Of a stretch of 64,000 nucleotides of DNA, positions 23,175-33,469 are shown in pieces. Below the pieces are notes generated by a model. It did no database searches. It saw nothing but the letters and a program-made list of their open reading frames with translations, and was not told where the DNA came from. The DNA is taken from positions 45,413,810 to 45,477,809 of the forward strand of contig LS997565.1 of assembly GCA_000469685.2 (NCBI GenBank). The letters are read 5' to 3'. Position 1 is the stretch's first letter, and every line of letters begins with the position of its first letter. A program made the translations under genes and the position numbers. The stretch comes from Haemonchus contortus. Taxonomy: Eukaryota > Nematoda > Chromadorea > Rhabditida > Trichostrongylidae.

Positions 23175-26150
23175 TTGGGTAGGACCGCTCGGGAGAGGCT
23201 GCTAAAATCTCAGGGCCAAAACAGGCTGCCCAAAAGGAGAAGGACTAAGATGGCGATCTGTACTTTCAACGCACGGACGCTTGCATCGGAAGCGTGTATT
23301 GAAGACCTGATGATGCAAGCTAGGAAGATCAAGTACGACGTCATCGGACTGACCGAGACGAGAAGGCATCGCCCGCTGCACGCTGTGTTTGAGACTGGAG
23401 AAGAACTGTTCCTTGGAACATGCGACAGTAGAGGCGTCGGCGGCGTAGGTGTCCTCGTCAACACGCACTTGGCCATGAACATCGATTCGTACGAAAGCTT
23501 AACAACCCGAATCGGACGTTTGCGATTGAGAAGATGTGGCTCAATCCCAGCTCTAACCATCTTCGTTGCTTACGCACCAACATCGAGCTACGAAGAAGAG
23601 GAGTTGGAAGCGTTCTATATGGATCTGGAGAGGCTCTACAGAGAAGACCACACTTTCTTCAAGGTCATCGTCGGTGATTTTAACGCCAAGATTGGCCCCA
23701 GAAGAACGGCTGAAGAGCTTCACATCGGGGCTCACGGAGTGGAATGGAATGAGCAGGGTGAAAGGCTGTCCGAGTTTATCATGACGACCCACACCATCCA
23801 TGGTAACTCGCAGTTCCAGAAGCCCTCTCATTTAAGATGGACATGGGAGTCACCTGGTGGACAGTTCCATAATGAAATAGACCACATCATCTTCAATCGA
23901 AGATTTTGCCTAACCGACGTCGCTGTTGTTCCGAAGTTCTACACGGGATCGGACCATCGTCTCCTCCGCGCTAGATTCCGCTTCTCAGTGCGTGGGGAGA
24001 GAGCTATGAAGTTTCGGAAACGAAGCCCCAAGACCTCCATCAACTGGGACCACTTCGCTTCCCTTGCGAGTAAGTGGGAGGATTCCGTTATCGACAACAT
24101 CGACGAAGAATACAACCGGCTCGTCGAGCATCTTCACGATAGTGCTACGAAAGCAGAGAGTCTACAAGAAGCCAAGAGACGACTCTCCTCGAAGACTCTC
24201 GAGCTGATACGCCAGCGTGGAATCGCGCGAGCTGCAGGCAATTATCAACAAACGTCCGAACTTGCGAAGCTATGCAGAGAAGCGATAAAGGAAGATCTGA
24301 AAGAGAGAAGAGCAGCAGTCATGGACGAAGCCGCCGAGGCCGGAAAGAGCATACGCAAAGCCCGACGGAGCTTCGCCAATTACAAGACCAAGATGACCTC
24401 CCTTCGTCGTCCTGACGGAACCGTTACTGCATCACGGAGGGCAATGGAGAAGGTCATCTACGACTTCTACTCGGATCTCTTCGACAGCCACGTCTACCTG
24501 CCTACTCACCATCTTAGGCAAGACGAATATATCGCTCCTTCGGTTCTCCCTTCCGAAATACGACATGCCATCACGTCGATGAAGAACTGTACAGCGCCCG
24601 GTCCCGATAGGATCAAACCAGAACACCTGAAGAGTATGCCTCCGGTCATCATCAAAACTCTGGCTAGGCTCTTCACACGGTACCTGTCGGAATGCAAAGT
24701 GCCCACGTCGTGGAAAACTAGCAAGACTGTGTTGCTGTACAAAAAGGGAGATCCAGACGATATTGGCAACTATCGCCCAATCTGCCTGCTGTCCGTAATC
24801 TACAAGCTTTTCACTCGTGTCATCCTAAACAGGATTGGCAGAACATTAGATGAAGGACAGCCATGCGAGCAAGCAGGGTTTCGAAGAGGGTTCAGTACAA
24901 TCGATCATATCCACACCCTAACAAGGCTCATTGAAGTATCGCGAGAGTACAAAATGCCGCTATGTCTTACGTTCATCGATTTAAAGAAAGCCTTTGATAC
25001 CGTCGAGACAGAAGCGGTAATTGAAGCCCTGGGTAACCAGGGTGTTCCTACGCAATATATAAGGATGCTTCGTGAGCTCTACGATAACTTCACGACCAGG
25101 ATTTCACCATTCTATAAGGAAGTCATTGTCAACGTGAAGAGAGGTGTTCGGCAAGGCGATACTATTTCGCCCAAACTTTTCAGTGCCGCCCTCGAGAATA
25201 TCATGCGTCATTTGGAATGGGAAGACTTGGGAGTGAAGGTCGACGGCCGCTTCCTACATCACCTCCGCTTTGCAGACGACATCGTGCTTATAACACTGAA
25301 CATCGAGCAGGCGGAACGAATGCTGGCCGAGTTTGATAGTGCTTGTGGAAAGATCGGCTTGAGGCTGAACCTAACGAAGACGATGTTCATGAGAAACGGA
25401 CTGGTACCTGATGCTCCTTTCACGTTAAACGGAACGAATATCTCCGAATGCTCTAGCTATGTGTATCTAGGTCGGGAAGTCAACATGATGAACGACCTAG
25501 CTCCAGAGCTGTGCAGAAGGAAACGCGCCGCGTGGGGAGCATTTAAGAATATCGAGGGAGTAGTGAAGAAGACAAAGAACATCCGGCTCCGCGCTCACCT
25601 TTTCGACACTGCTGTCCTTCCTGCTTTGACGTACGCCTCGGAGACCTGGACTCTACGAAAGCAGGATGAGCATGCTGTCAGCGTTATTCAACGCGCTTTG
25701 GAAAGGACGATGCTCGGAATTTCCCTATACACGCAAGTGCAGAAGGGAATCCGGAGTTCCGAGCTCCGTCACCGAACGAAGATCAGGGATGCCGTTGATT
25801 ACGCCAAGAAATCGAAGATCAGGTGGGCCGGACACGTTATGCGATATAGTGATGACCGTTGGACCAGGGCGGTTACTGACTGGATCCCTCGGGACATCAA
25901 ACGAACTCCAGGAAGGCCGCCAACGAGATGGTCAGACTTCTTCACGAAAGCTCTGAACGAAAGGAATGTTGAACCTCGTGTCCCTGAAGCGAGAACGATT
26001 CACTGGACCACTCTGGCTCGTGACAGGGACGAATGGAGACGTTACTGGCGCCCGCTCGAGGAAGTCGATGATCAACGGGACGACAGGTGATACAGGTGAT
26101 ACTCCAAGCTTAGAAGCTTCTGAATTATGGCGTCCATGACTTTGGGGCAC
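22890..26150 (+). mobile_element. RTE-clade non-LTR retrotransposon, apparently full-length coding
   Basis: A single long ORF with endonuclease and reverse transcriptase, a short 3' segment (duplicated TGATACAGG/TGATAC just after the stop) and no introns. The outer ends are estimates. The element lies between the two halves of SINE copy 5, in the C-D junction. Confidence 0.8.
23250..26090 (+). CDS. RTE-type endonuclease / reverse transcriptase (ORF2-like)
   Basis: 946 codons from the first ATG. The frame is open for another 25 codons upstream but without an ATG. N-terminal apurinic-like endonuclease: FNARTLAS near residue 6, TETRRH near 39, VGDFNAKIG near 141, EIDHI near 213 and SDHRLL at 234. 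Reverse transcriptase: [46 protein letters not shown], and the catalytic [10 protein letters not shown] with ADD at about 675. The C-terminal region has [18 protein letters not shown] and [13 protein letters not shown], typical of RTE proteins. It nicks target DNA and primes reverse transcription of its own RNA there. No stop or frameshift interrupts it, and all catalytic motifs look intact, so recent mobility is plausible. It is unrelated to the receptors and is on the opposite strand. Confidence 0.93.
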   Translation: MAICTFNARTLASEACIEDLMMQARKIKYDVIGLTETRRHRPLHAVFETGEELFLGTCDSRGVGGVGVLVNTHLAMNIDSYESLTTRIGRLRLRRCGSIPALTIFVAYAPTSSYEEEELEAFYMDLERLYREDHTFFKVIVGDFNAKIGPRRTAEELHIGAHGVEWNEQGERLSEFIMTTHTIHGNSQFQKPSHLRWTWESPGGQFHNEIDHIIFNRRFCLTDVAVVPKFYTGSDHRLLRARFRFSVRGERAMKFRKRSPKTSINWDHFASLASKWEDSVIDNIDEEYNRLVEHLHDSATKAESLQEAKRRLSSKTLELIRQRGIARAAGNYQQTSELAKLCREAIKEDLKERRAAVMDEAAEAGKSIRKARRSFANYKTKMTSLRRPDGTVTASRRAMEKVIYDFYSDLFDSHVYLPTHHLRQDEYIAPSVLPSEIRHAITSMKNCTAPGPDRIKPEHLKSMPPVIIKTLARLFTRYLSECKVPTSWKTSKTVLLYKKGDPDDIGNYRPICLLSVIYKLFTRVILNRIGRTLDEGQPCEQAGFRRGFSTIDHIHTLTRLIEVSREYKMPLCLTFIDLKKAFDTVETEAVIEALGNQGVPTQYIRMLRELYDNFTTRISPFYKEVIVNVKRGVRQGDTISPKLFSAALENIMRHLEWEDLGVKVDGRFLHHLRFADDIVLITLNIEQAERMLAEFDSACGKIGLRLNLTKTMFMRNGLVPDAPFTLNGTNISECSSYVYLGREVNMMNDLAPELCRRKRAAWGAFKNIEGVVKKTKNIRLRAHLFDTAVLPALTYASETWTLRKQDEHAVSVIQRALERTMLGISLYTQVQKGIRSSELRHRTKIRDAVDYAKKSKIRWAGHVMRYSDDRWTRAVTDWIPRDIKRTPGRPPTRWSDFFTKALNERNVEPRVPEARTIHWTTLARDRDEWRRYWRPLEEVDDQRDDR

Positions 26151-26179
26151 CCTGTACAACTAGTGCTTCCATCCTTCCA

Positions 26180-26320
26180 GATATGGGGTACCAACTAATC
26201 GAACCCGAAGCTTCGTCAACCTGAGCGGATGTCGATCCGGGACTCGAAGCCGTGACCATGCGTGTGTGAAGTGCGCCACTTGCCAATACTGAATCACCTC
26301 CTCTCTAAGGTTTAAATTGA
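26180..26320 (-). repeat. SINE copy 5, tRNA-like head
   Basis: Inverse reading gives ...CATGGTCACGGCTTCGAGTCCCGG (B box), then ATCGACATCCGCTCAGG. It continues the element begun at 21771. Confidence 0.7.
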
Positions 26321-26409
26321 TATGATGTAAGCACGGTAAGGGAGCAACGAATAAGGGAGGAATGTGGTCTGAATGGTGGAGATGAGGTCATAGCAAAAGG
26401 CCTTATGTA

Positions 26410-26945
26410 CAGGGTGACCCACATGAAATGTGACGCAGAAAACTAGCATCAAAATTATACAGATTAAACCAAATAGGAAATTATTACTCCTATACAATCA
26501 TCACAAAATGTAAACAACATATCACATCTCGCATGCAGAATGACCATCTTTCGCTTTAATGCATGTATCCAACCTCTTTCGAAGTTTTCAAGATGCGCGC
26601 AATCAATTTCATCCCACGCTCCTACAATAGAACTTTCTTTCAGGGGTTCCTAAGACCTGTGTTTGAGAGCGCAGGCTTTTCGCTTCAGAATAGCCTATAC
26701 AGCAAGGTCCAAAGGATTGAGATGGGGGAATTTGAAGGTCAAACCTGCTTCGCCGAAGAACTCGGAAGCGTGGCTTCACAACATTGCAGCATCTTCTTTG
26801 CGCTGTGAGCTGGTGCCCAATCCTGTGGAAGGTTCAGCTGACGTTCATCGCGTTCCTTTCCGCCCAAGCGATCACCGCTTCCTTCAGCCCAGAAGCCCAT
26901 AAGTTGATTTTTTATTGCCCGTCACACTTCATGTGAGTCACCCTG
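26410..26945 (-). mobile_element. 536-bp TIR element with mariner/Tc1-superfamily transposase tail
   Basis: Perfect outer ends CAGGGTG/CACCCTG within TIRs CAGGGTGACCCACATGAAAT and, inverted, TTCATGTGAGTCACCCTG, flanked by TA on both sides. The paralogous site upstream of gene H (about 50.94 kb) is uninterrupted. The minus strand retains decayed transposase C-terminal phrases (PPSQS...L, ILKRKACALKHRS, AWDEIDCA) in shifting frames. The arrangement recalls bandit-like elements of hookworms, but that identity is a guess. Confidence 0.8.
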
Positions 26946-27689
26946 TATTCCCTCAAGACGAACACTGGGTTCTCCTTTGAAACAAATGCTAGACTCTGAG
27001 CTATAAGTAGTTGCTAATGATGACGGCTCCGTTCCTCCATGGCACATCCTACCAACCACGTTTCACCTTTATGAAGTAAAACCTTAGGTCAGTACTGAGC
27101 AAATCCTCATTTCGAGTACAATCTGTATATCTTCTGAGAAATCGCATCTAATAACATACAAATAGCCATAAACTGACCTCAAAGAAACGAAAAATCGGAT
27201 CATGATCCACTTGCCACGTGATATTCGAACTACAGATCGTCAAGGTTTATTATTCATTTCCATTTATCCAATTCAAATGGAAAAGCTATCATACAATATA
27301 GACTACATTATACGAAAACAGAAAGTACTATACTTAGAATGCTCACAAGTATAGATACAGTCAGTGATGATTTGGAGAGGATTATCCCGATGAAGAAGAT
27401 TGTATTCGGCTCTTTAGGCAGTATAGTTCGCCTGACAGAAATTCTATCTACCACTGGGCAGAGTAGGGGAAGTTTCGTGTATGTCGCACAGCATTTCTAC
27501 TCAATATATGTAACGGAAGCTTTTCCAGAAGACGATAGTTCCTTCTCCAGTTTGGATCTCTCTGGAACTTCCTTCCTAGCTTAGTGATTTTAAATCCCAG
27601 GAAAAATAGCTGAACTTTGGAGTTGCTGCTCCAAACTCATCAAAATAGCCAATGAGAGCTCGATTGAGAATACGGCCTTCGAGGACGTA
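26946..27689. other. 3' flank of pseudogene D
   Basis: Collinear with the flanks at 29.1-29.7, 42.6-43.0 and 51.0-51.7 kb (shared GATCGTCAAGGTTTATTATT). Part of the second-subfamily duplication unit. No gene seen. Confidence 0.55.
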
Positions 27690-28427
27690 TTAAGTTCCTG
27701 ATACTGCAGTTAACGCTTTTCTAACAAAACCGTTTTTCGGCAATTTCGAACTCCTTCCTTCCAATCGACTTCGCAAGAAATAACTAGTATTCTGACCGGC
27801 ATTCGTTTTATTCGAAAACTCAGTAGCGGTACAGCTCGATTTGAAAAACAACAATCTCCCTTTGGGACGCAGATCTTTCACGAAGTACATAACAACGATT
27901 GGATTAAGCACTGGTGACCATGCGAAAAGAAATGGCAGGTAATCAGCAATACGATCGGTCTCCATTCGAAATTATGGTGCCAAACAGCATAAGCAGAATG
28001 GAATTTGTATGAATAGGAATGGAATAGCGAACTGTAAAAAAAAATTTGAGAAATCATCAAGAAAACCAAAAAATTACTTTAAAAAAATAAATAAATTTTG
28101 CTCTAGATACTGATGAAAGAACATAGTGGTCACTAGGCTTTCTAGACCTTATTTTGCTTACAAGTGGAATGTTATGTTTCAAAATGGGAAAAAAGTTAGA
28201 TTGGAAGTATTCCGACCGAAACAAGATCACACCTGCACCAGTAACACCTTCAAGACTTGGGTTTGAAGGCGACTGGATCCTTCGTTAGAATTGCGCTTCA
28301 CTGTTACCACAATCAACCGTGAACAGATAAGCATAGTTAGTAAGCTGCAGAGAAGAATACATAAAAGATAAATACAAGATGCCGTCAGTATTCGGGATTG
28401 CGCCATAGCTTCAGCATCATCTCTTGG
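27690..28427 (-). pseudogene. Gene D: STR-family receptor fragment, exons 4-5 only
   Basis: E4 28427-28233 is open and encodes PRDDAEAMAQSRI, TM5 and LKVLLVQ. E5 28031-27690 encodes TM6, TM7 (FAWSPVLNPIVVMYFVKDLR) and a tail, but has a TAA where G and H read CTA (A-P-stop-F-R), at about 27973, between TM6 and TM7. Exons 1-3 are absent: upstream sequence runs into a truncated MITE A at 28519 and then foreign DNA. It belongs to subfamily 2 with E, G and H. It keeps the uninterrupted version of the intron 4 site where H carries a MITE. Both the truncation and the stop mark it as dead. Confidence 0.88.
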
Positions 28428-28518
28428 CTGCCATACGTTGTGTTGTCATTTGCATAACCAACTTCTTCAAGTGCATATAGAAATGAATTGAATGTTTTCG
28501 TCGCTGTCTGTCTGATGA

Positions 28519-28690
28519 CGGGTAGTAGGAACGGTTTTGAGTAATCGATCCGCCGGCTGTCGCGGACCATTTGCCTCGTTAAAACAATTCTAGCGCTCTT
28601 CATCCAACTCAATCGCTATGCGATTATTACTTATGGCACGATTCTACTGTTAGTTCTTTTGTTAGTTATCTCTTATCGCTGCTTATGCAA
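28519..28690 (+). mobile_element. MITE family A, 3'-truncated, upstream of D exon 4
   Basis: Begins GGGTAGTAGGAACGGTTTTG and continues GATCCGCCGGCTGTCGCGG; the terminal CGTTCCTACTGC end is missing. The insertion site (CTGTCTGTCTGAT) is the 'site B' used to interpret pseudogene E. Confidence 0.75.
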
Positions 28691-29095
28691 GCAAATTAGC
28701 AGTCATTTTTCTCGTGTATCTGCAGGTTCTGCATCATGCTCCTTCCCAAAAATTTGTATTCGGAAAAAAGGTGTGTAAGAGACAAGACGATCATTCCGAG
28801 GTTTGTTTTTGGCCTGTCTACGCTACGCGATTCCAGAGGCTGTCATGAGGGAAATGCTGAAACGAGGAACAATTCCGGAAAAGGGTTCAGAAAAAGCGCG
28901 CAAAAGCGGAACGGTTGGTGGATGTCTGCGAGGCTCCACCGTTTTCCGAAATCTGACGAGTTGAGAGTACCAAAATAGGTCTATGGACTAAGATATATCG
29001 TGAACATAAGGGAAGGTGCAGCTTTGGAGAAACTCTCCAAACAAAGAAATTACGCTCGTCCGAAAAGTTGTTACCATATTTATGGCGCACCCTGT
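28691..29095. other. Foreign insert between units D and E
   Basis: Not present in the other units. It ends GGCGCACCCTGTA, resembling a CACCCTG-ended DNA transposon, but I find no matching left end. Short frames here are unrecognised. Confidence 0.35.
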
Positions 29096-30343
29096 AGATG
29101 GTACATCTTATCAACCACGTTTTGTCTTTATAATATAAAGCCCTGTTATAGTGCACAGCAATTCCTTTTTCGAGTACAGTCTGTACATCTTCTAAGAAAT
29201 CGCATCAAGTAACATACGATCAGCCATAAATTGACCTCAGGAAAACAAAAAAAGAATCACTATCCACTTACCATGTGACATTCGAACTACAGATCGTCAA
29301 GGTTCATTATTGATTCAAATTTATTCGAGTACAGTAATTAAATCGAATGGTTATCAAACAGTATAGAACCCATTACACAAAAACAGAAATGTACGAAAGT
29401 TAGAATGTCTACATATAGACAACCAGCTATGTTTTGAAGAGGAACATTTCAACGGAGAAGGAATTTAGTTCTTTACCCAGTATAAATTGCCTGTCAAAAG
29501 TTCTATGGGCAGAGTAGAGGAAATACGGTGCATGTCGAACAGCACTCCTACCCGATGGATTTGAAAGAGGCCTACTCTGAAAAGCGGGCGACCCTTTTCC
29601 TAAATTGGGTCTGTCTCTTCCGAGCTCTTCGAAGTGGCCAAGGAGAGCTCGATTAAGAACACATCTTCTGAGTGCAAATCAAATTTCTGATACTGCGGTT
29701 AACGTTTTCGCTACTGAACCATTTTTCGGTATGTCTGAAATCCTTCCTTCCGAAAGATTCCTCATGAGGCAATTAGTGTTTTGACGGGCATTCGGTTTGT
29801 TTGAAAATTCAGCAGCGGCACTGTTCGATTTGAAGGGCAACAGTTCTCTGGTAGGACGTAGATCTTTTACAAAATACATAAGAACAATTGGATTAAGAGC
29901 TGGTGTCCAGGCGAAAAGAAATGGCAGATAATCAGCAATACGATCAGTCTTCATTCGAAGTAGTGGTGCCAAACAGCATAAGCAGAGTGGAATTTGTATG
30001 AATAGGAAAGGAATAGTGAACTGCAAAAAAGAAATTTTTTTATTTTGAGAAATCTTCAAGAAACACCAAGCAATCCAATAAGTACTAAATAAGAGCAATT
30101 ATTTTTCAAATACTGTAAAAAAAATTGGAATGGTATGGTTTGAAATGGGAAAAAAAGTCAGAATGAAAGTATTCTGACCGGAAAAGACCACACCTGCACC
30201 AGTAACACCTTCAAAACTGGGCTTTGAAGACGACTGGATTTAGAGAAATCATCAGTAAATCCAAAAAATGAGTCGATAAAAACAGGTATTTTTTAGATAC
30301 TGATGAAAAAACTCAGTGGTCACTAGGCTTTCTAGAGAGAAAC

Positions 30344-30587
30344 GGGCAGTAGGAACGGCTTTGTTTAATCGATCCGCCGCACACGGCTGTCGCGGATAAT
30401 TTGCCTCGTTATAACAGTTCTAGCTCATACAGCTCAATCGCTATACGATTATTACTATGGGATGATTCTATATTAGCTCTCATCTGTTCCTGTTTTTCTC
30501 ACTTGCCGCTGCACTCTACTACATCCCTTCGCGCGCGGCGTCTTTCTCGCCACGATGCGGCAATTTCGTTCCTACTGCACCACACCC
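30344..30587 (+). mobile_element. MITE family A, recombinant copy in pseudogene E
   Basis: Complete MITE from GGGCAGTAGGAACGG to CGTTCCTACTGCACCACACCC. Its left flank (GGTCACTAGGCTTTCTAGA) matches the flank of the H intron 4 MITE. Its right flank (GTCTGATTCGCCTTTTTG) matches the site upstream of exon 4. The two flanks normally lie on opposite sides of exon 4. Confidence 0.85.
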
Positions 30588-31869
30588 GTCTGATTCGCCT
30601 TTTTGTTTTTGGTACCTAGAGTGAGCATTGCCCTCTAAAAGATCTTCTTCTAAAAGATCTTCATGAAACGAGTAGATTAACAAGGGCTAAGATCAAGGAG
30701 AAAGCAAGGGGACTTGTAGAAACAGCCCCGTTCGCCGAAAATCTTCACGAGTCATGGACTCCAATGATAGGACTGGGGGTTTTTTTGCAAAAGCCAAATA
30801 TAGCCAGGTATATCGACTCTTAGCGCCCAAATATACAAAATTTTTTGGAATTCCGTTATCCCTGTAGACCACTTGTGACGCCTGTAAAATACCGATCAAA
30901 TCTGAAATTTAGCCACGAGTCTTTGCAATCTATTCGTGTCAACGTCGGATTATTCCCTGGAAAAAAGCTGTTAAACACTTATTATTTTAAGACAGACCTG
31001 AAAAGAGGCGACGAGATACGCTCGAGGTTCGTTTAAGTAGAGGTGAAGAGCAATATTGTCGAAGTAGGCAAGGTCGTGAGCATCTGGGTAGGCACAAATG
31101 ATCGACATTGAAGCAGCTGACCAAGCACTACTGATGGGTGTCAGAAATAGAAGAAATGATCGTCGACCATAAATAGTCATCCACTGGGCTCTGTATACAA
31201 AGAAGAATGTAATCAGTTGTGCTATTATGTAAGTAAGGTTTTTTTTAAATCTTGTAGATGGTCCTGCGTATAGCCGATGTTCTCATTCCCATTTACGTCT
31301 GGTGCCTTTCAATTAGTTCACAAACCACCCCTTTCTCCAACCAGTCATAGCTAAAATAATTGAATTGGATTTTAAAATCATTCTAACATGACTTGGAAGG
31401 TGCTCTGCTCGAGATTTTCAGTTCTCCTACTTGTTTTGCACATGACTACTTGTCAGCTATTTGAAGGGGCGCCGCAGGGTAACAAAGATAGCCGTAATGC
31501 CAGGATTCGAACTAGAGTTAGAAGTTATGTGCACGATCACCTGCAGACTTGCAAATATTGAAATATAAATAAGCATGGTGATACTATGATTGAGGTGCAT
31601 AGAAGGAAGATCCAGATAACTAGGAGGATTCGGCCATAGATAAGTGGCAGACGAAAACCTCCTTTCATGAACATAACAGATGACATATTGCCGATTGCTG
31701 CTATTGTCTGAACTACCATAACTTAACAGTACACAATTGCAGCCCTTCACATCACACACTGCAGGAAGGTACAGAAAAGTAATACAGTTCTACGGAAAAA
31801 ATAATAATGACAAAAAATATACACTAACAACGAACTGCGTGCATCAACTGCCGGGGAGGGTGCCGGTCA

Positions 31870-32014
31870 GACAGAAACGAAGATTCAGTGCGCGCAATCG
31901 GCCCTTGCAGTAACCCCCTGGCTTGCCCACCACCCACTCCCGTGTCCTTGCTCGAAGACCCTTTTCCCGGATTACTGTAAAAGCCGAGTGCCGTACTGAA
32001 TTTTCGTTTCTGTT
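31870..32014. mobile_element. 145-bp hAT-type MITE in pseudogene E intron 1
   Basis: TIRs GACAGAAACGAAGATTCAGT and, inverted, ACTGAATTTTCGTTTCTGTT. Flanked by an 8-bp target duplication GCCGGTCA/GCCAGTCA (one mismatch), as hAT transposases make. Gene H has the uninterrupted site GGTGCCGGTCAATGTGGC at 54099. Confidence 0.82.
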
Positions 32015-32777
32015 GCCAGTCAGTGTGGCTTCTTCTAGAAATCGCTTCCACGGCCAGTTTGCCGCCGCTACGCAGGTTAAAGTACACAGCAACCTTTCCA
32101 TCTTCAACCAGTAGAATATAGAGGATTCTGAAGCTACTAGCAGAGATCAATTCATGATGGTTTGAAGGATTTCTTGATGGTGAACCAGGCTTACTGAAAA
32201 ATTCTTTCGTATGGAAGCATGAAGCAATTGAAAGCGAATGAGCAGCCGCGGGTGATTGAATTCATGCCTGGACGCTAACGACTGCGTATGCGAGCATTGC
32301 AAATCTTTGATAGTTGTCTTGCGGGTCAGAATTCAACTAAGCCAGTCTCGCTGGTGCTTACTTTTTGTTACCCGTGCTTATCAGACAATGAAGGGAGATT
32401 CCATTGAATCTTCCCATGTTCTCCATAATATGTTAATCAAACTGCTAATTTGTACATGTTACCTCATCAGAATAGTAGCTTGAACTTCCGGCACTTCCGT
32501 TCTATTCGTCATACTATGACATACTAACAATAAGTTCTACATGCCACCAATAGCTTCTAGTTACTCTTGAATAGTTACTTACCGGACAGGCAAAGGCATT
32601 CATAACGCTGAATGTGAGATCGAAAATCGATGATGAAATAATGATCCATTTATAATAGCCCCAGATTGTTGATCTGCCTTTCATGATGGTTATAATGAGG
32701 AATAAGTGAAGACATAGCGACGACACTCCGCTCACACCAGCGTTGAGGTTAGCCGCAATACTTATGCCAGTAACCAT

Positions 32778-32795
32778 TCAATCTGAAAAAAATAC
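32778..32795 (-). promoter_or_regulatory. Relict spliced-leader acceptor of pseudogene E
   Basis: Minus strand TATTTTTTTCAG, ATTGA, ATGG. Still well formed, so transcription may outlive the coding lesion. Confidence 0.5.
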
Positions 32796-33063
32796 TCGTA
32801 AAACAGAGTAATATATGGAGTGAAGCAACTTCTGAAGCTCATATCAGGTAAACAACGATAACATCTTGCACTTGATGAAAGACTTAAAATGGTAAATAAT
32901 TCATTCTTAGGTTAATGATACATCCATCGCCTCTCAGAATGGAATGAATTCGAGTACAGGTTCTGTTTATAACCTGCTGATTAGCACAGCTTCTTTTGAT
33001 CACAAAAACGCTGCTCGAAAAAACGAGAGATACGCTATTTGGCTCCAATCAATTTTGTATTGG

Positions 33064-33295
33064 GATGCGTACCCCATTTGCTTTCCCATCAGAATCATAG
33101 TGGCGTGTGGAATGAATATGTGGCTTATACCTATCTTGAGATGGCCGGCCGATGTTCAATTCAGTGCTTTTATCCTCCCATACAAGTCTGGTACCAATCA
33201 AACGACCCCGGCGTAATGGGAGGCACGGTTGGCCAGGATCCGGGGTTCGAACCAGTGACCATACGTGCGCCACACTACACCACATCTGCCCAACT
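33064..33295 (-). repeat. SINE copy 6, upstream of pseudogene E
   Basis: Inverse reading has the B box GGTTCGAACCCCGG and the body TTGGTACCAGACTTGTATGG. Copies 7 and 8 occupy the same position upstream of H and G. Confidence 0.75.
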
Positions 33296-33469
33296 ATAAA
33301 CTGTGCAAAGAATAAATTGCCAATCTTTCCCGGTAAGAAAGAGTCCAAGGCATCCTGGCGAGCAAGCACGAAAGGAGCCATCTCTTGAACATATCTTCTA
33401 GCCAGTAAATACGGTTTGTTTATAGCTCCGAGTCTTGGAATGTTTAATATAGAATGATTAAAGATCTCC

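Larger units (their letters stand above)
29679..32777 (-). pseudogene. Gene E: STR-family receptor pseudogene lacking most of exon 4
   Basis: E1 32777-32583, E2 31707-31541, E3 31190-30998 and E5 30020-29679 are each open and in the standard phases. E1 has GYYKWIIISSSIFDLTFS, E2 ends LFIFQYLQVC, E3 has NIALHLYLNEPRAYLVASF, and E5 has FTIPFLFIQIP and FAWTPALNPIVLMYFVKDLR. Exon 4 survives only as its last ~47 nt (about 30240-30194); the part coding for TM5 is missing. Right of the break the sequence restarts as intron 4 of an H-like copy, passes into a MITE A, and emerges in sequence that belongs upstream of exon 4. The E3 donor is weak (CAG/GTCTGT). Removal of 148 nt of coding sequence shifts frame even if spliced, so a functional 7TM receptor is unlikely. 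Confidence 0.88.
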
